Shown in pieces: positions 62,032-64,000 of a DNA stretch of 64,000 nt. The stretch is from Opitutaceae bacterium (lineage in GTDB: Bacteria > Verrucomicrobiota > Verrucomicrobiia > Opitutales > Opitutaceae), in assembly GCA_019634615.1 (NCBI GenBank), contig JAHCAZ010000010.1:50412-114411 (forward strand), in the 5' to 3' direction. Below the pieces are notes generated by a model. That model was given only the letters and a program-made list of their open reading frames with translations, was not told the origin of the DNA and did no database searches. Position numbers and translations under genes: made by a program. The number at the start of each line of letters is the position of its first letter. Within the stretch, counting starts at the first letter, position 1.

Positions 62032-62792
62032 ATCACGGGCCCCGCGGAGTCGTCCTTCGCCCGCGCCGATCCGAACCACGACCGGCCGTCGGCGTGCTTG
62101 AGGGCGCTCGCCGGGAGGAACTTCCACCCGCCGGCCATCGACGAGAGGACGCCGTGGCCCTCCACGTAGTCATGGTAGAAGACCAGGTAGACGTGGATCA
62201 GCGTGAACAGGATGAAGAACCAGGTCGCGAGGTGGTGCCAGAAGTGCAGCCCGGCGTCGCCGCCGAAGAGCGGCGTCATCCAGGTGAACAGCTGCGGGAA
62301 CCACGCGTCGCTCATGTTGGCGTACATCGCGAAGCCGCTCGCCACCTGGAACAGGAAGACGAGGAACATCACGAAGTACGTGAGGTAGGCCAGGGCGTTG
62401 TGGCCGACCGCGAGGAGCGGGCGGTTGGACGACTGGAGGATGTCCACCTTGAGGACGGACACGACCTCGCGGAACTGCGCGAGCCGCAGCGGCAGGAAGT
62501 TCTTCCAGTCGGCGTACTGGTTGCCGACGAAGCCCCAGTAGATGCGGAACGCGAAGTTGAAGACGAAGACGTAGGCCGTCACGAAGTGGATGAACCGGGT
62601 CGTGCCGAACCAGTAGCTGAACGACGCCTCGCTCGCCGTGTTGATCGCGGGCGGGTTGGCGATGATGAAGCCCGTGATCGTGAGGACGAGGATGCAGAGG
62701 GCGTTCAGCCAGTGGTAGAAGCGGACCGGGAGCTCCCAGACGTAGACGCGCTGGAAGCCGGGGGCGCCGGCGGGGGATGCGGTGGCGTGCAT
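62028..62792 (-). CDS. hyaC: [NiFe]-hydrogenase b-type cytochrome subunit
   Basis: A 254-residue diheme cytochrome b with four membrane segments. YVWELPVRFYHWLNAL, TTRFIHFVTAYVFVFNFAFR, VGHNALAYLTYFVMFLVFL and FWHHLATWFFILFTLIHVYLVFYHD carry the paired histidines that ligate heme. It anchors the hydrogenase dimer to the inner membrane and passes electrons to quinone. A clear AAGGAGG site lies just before ATG 62792. Second gene here, 12 bp after the large-subunit gene. Confidence 0.92.
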   Translation of the reverse strand: MHATASPAGAPGFQRVYVWELPVRFYHWLNALCILVLTITGFIIANPPAINTASEASFSYWFGTTRFIHFVTAYVFVFNFAFRIYWGFVGNQYADWKNFLPLRLAQFREVVSVLKVDILQSSNRPLLAVGHNALAYLTYFVMFLVFLFQVASGFAMYANMSDAWFPQLFTWMTPLFGGDAGLHFWHHLATWFFILFTLIHVYLVFYHDYVEGHGVLSSMAGGWKFLPASALKHADGRSWFGSARAKDDSAGPVI

Positions 62793-62804
62793 GGTCGCCT
62801 CCTT

Positions 62805-64000
62805 TCAGACGGTGGGGGACGTCTCGACCTCCTGCAGCTTCACGCCCTTGTCGTCGTAGAGGTGGACGGCGCAGGCGAGGCAGGGGTCGAAGGAGTGGAT
62901 CGTGCGGATGATCTCGAGCGGGATCTTCGGATCATGCACCGGCGTGCCGACGAGGGAGGCCTCGTAGGGCGAGCGCTCGCCCTTGGCGTCGCGGGGCGAG
63001 GCGTTCCACGTGCTCGGGACGACGAGCTGGTAGTTCGCGATCTTCTGGTTCTCGATCACGATCCAGTGCGCGAGCGCGCCGCGGGGGGCCTCGGTCGGGC
63101 CGACGCCCTTGGCCGTGGCGGGCCAGGTCTTGGGCTCCCACTTCTCCTTCGTGAACGTGCGTGAGTCGCCGTTCTTGATGTTGGTGAGGAGCTGGCCGTA
63201 GAACTCCAGCGCCCAGCGGGCGATCAGCTTCGTCTCGATGCCGCGGGCCGCGGTGCGGCCGAGGGTCGAGAACAGGACGGACGGCGGGGCCTTGAGCGCG
63301 GTGAGCGCCTCGGTGACGACGTCCTTGATCTCGGCGTTGCCGGCGGCGTAGCCGACGAGCATGCGCGAGAGCGGGCCCACCTCCATGGCGTGGCCCTTCC
63401 AGCGCGGCGTCTTGAGCCAGGAGTACTTGGCGTCGACGTCGAGGTGCTCGTACGGAGGCTTCGGGCCCGAGTACTTGAGGTGCGTCTGGCCGTCCCACGG
63501 GTGCAGGCCGGCCTGGCCGCCGGGGTAGTCGTACCAGGAGTGGTCGATGAATTCCTGAATGCCGGCGGGATCCTTTGGGTCGACCTCGTGCACGCGGGAC
63601 AGGTCGCGGTCGAGGACGATGCCGCGGGGGAACTTGAACCGGCCGATGTCGGCGAAGCCGTTGGTCGGCAGGTCGCCGTAGCAGAGGTAGTTCTTCACGC
63701 CGCCGCCGATCGCGGTCCAGTCGAGGTACGACGGGGCGATGGCGAGGAGGTCGGGGATGTAGACCTGCTCGACGAAGCGCTTGGCCTCCTCGAGGAGGCG
63801 GCCGACCATCGCGAGACGCTCGGCGTTGAGGGCGTTGGCCTCCTCGATGTTGATGGCGCAGGGGACGCCGCCGACGAGGTAGTTCGGGTGCGGGTTCTTG
63901 CCGCCGAAGATCGTGTGGACCTTGACGATCTCCTTCTGCCACTCGAGGGCCTCGAGGTAGTGGGCGACGCCGATCAGGTTCACGGCCGGCGGCAGCTTGT
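62805..64000 (-). CDS. hyaB: [NiFe]-hydrogenase large subunit, C-terminal part (5' end outside window)
   Basis: The last ~398 codons are present and the frame is open to the window edge (KLPPAVNLIGVAHYLEALEWQ). The C-terminal nickel motif DPCLACAVH is intact, supplying two of the four cysteines; the first CxxC pair should be upstream. After that His, 18 residues (LYDDKGVKLQ...) form the tail removed by the adjacent HyaD-type protease. TRWAGE-type and PRGALAHWIVIE blocks fit the group 1 membrane-bound uptake enzymes. It oxidises H2 on the periplasmic face with a small subunit encoded upstream of it, out of the window. Followed by cytochrome b and protease genes in the usual hya order. Confidence 0.93.
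   Translation of the reverse strand, partial: KLPPAVNLIGVAHYLEALEWQKEIVKVHTIFGGKNPHPNYLVGGVPCAINIEEANALNAERLAMVGRLLEEAKRFVEQVYIPDLLAIAPSYLDWTAIGGGVKNYLCYGDLPTNGFADIGRFKFPRGIVLDRDLSRVHEVDPKDPAGIQEFIDHSWYDYPGGQAGLHPWDGQTHLKYSGPKPPYEHLDVDAKYSWLKTPRWKGHAMEVGPLSRMLVGYAAGNAEIKDVVTEALTALKAPPSVLFSTLGRTAARGIETKLIARWALEFYGQLLTNIKNGDSRTFTKEKWEPKTWPATAKGVGPTEAPRGALAHWIVIENQKIANYQLVVPSTWNASPRDAKGERSPYEASLVGTPVHDPKIPLEIIRTIHSFDPCLACAVHLYDDKGVKLQEVETSPTV

Noticed and set aside
58918..62792. Single operon from cytochrome c through hydrogenase
   Set aside because: The cytochrome and DUF3300 genes are on the plus strand while the hydrogenase genes are on the minus strand.

Overview
The window is a high-GC bacterial chromosome segment with very few Shine-Dalgarno sites and many intergenic palindromes. 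Gene content (two TonB-dependent receptors, heparinase-type and GxGYxYP-type glycan proteins, a GxxExxY protein, KdsB, HPr, an uptake [NiFe]-hydrogenase) suggests a Gram-negative member of the Verrucomicrobiota, most like Opitutales. That placement is inferred from content; no rRNA or other phylogenetic marker is present. No tRNA, rRNA, CRISPR array or prophage was seen.

Region 1 (1-12.4 kb) is the most interesting part: a lipid locus. It opens with tandem DevC-type permeases and a DevA-type ATPase fused to a cyclic-nucleotide-binding domain. Next comes a translationally coupled minus-strand trio: a 1325-residue KS-ACP-DH-alpha-oxoamine synthase fusion (serine-palmitoyltransferase-like), a GNAT-family protein, and an AUR1-like PAP2 protein. 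Divergent from it run a 3-ketodihydrosphingosine reductase and a CDP-alcohol phosphatidyltransferase, followed by myo-inositol-1-phosphate synthase and a LicD-like protein. Together they read as a pathway for an inositol-phosphate-headed sphingolipid whose backbone is made by a polyketide-type megasynthase, with a candidate exporter alongside.

Region 2 (12.4-38 kb) is mostly housekeeping and accessory genes: DUF1846 protein, oligoendopeptidase F, GxGYxYP protein, a TonB receptor behind a TPP riboswitch (probable thiamine uptake), SIMPL protein, lysine 2,3-aminomutase, carA, kdsB, HPr, DUF3137/LemA, a Tat-exported protein, TatD, two DUF4097 proteins, an ArsC-like protein, a secreted nuclease/phosphatase, an orphan ABC ATPase, dienelactone hydrolase and a CBS protein.

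Region 3 (38-51.2 kb) holds HrpA (with two palindrome-derived in-frame insertions), a GxxExxY gene bracketed by an inverted repeat, a sulfite-oxidase-like enzyme, MobA, a dicarboxylate symporter, and an MFS/heparinase/ceramidase-fold operon. Region 4 (51.3-58.6 kb) is an M14 peptidase/TonB receptor/gamma-glutamyltransferase operon. Region 5 (58.6-64 kb) has a cytochrome c lipoprotein, a DUF3300 protein, a Ni/Co-transporter-like protein, and the end of a hydrogenase operon (protease, cytochrome b, large subunit running out of the window).

A second theme is dispersed palindromes. Several families share one design: inverted-repeat arms made of about three copies of a 7-nt motif at roughly 10-nt spacing. 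One copy is nested inside another with a 15-bp direct repeat, two sit inside hrpA, several supply stop codons of neighbouring genes, and one pair brackets the GxxExxY nuclease-like gene. This suggests a mobile element with short non-autonomous derivatives.
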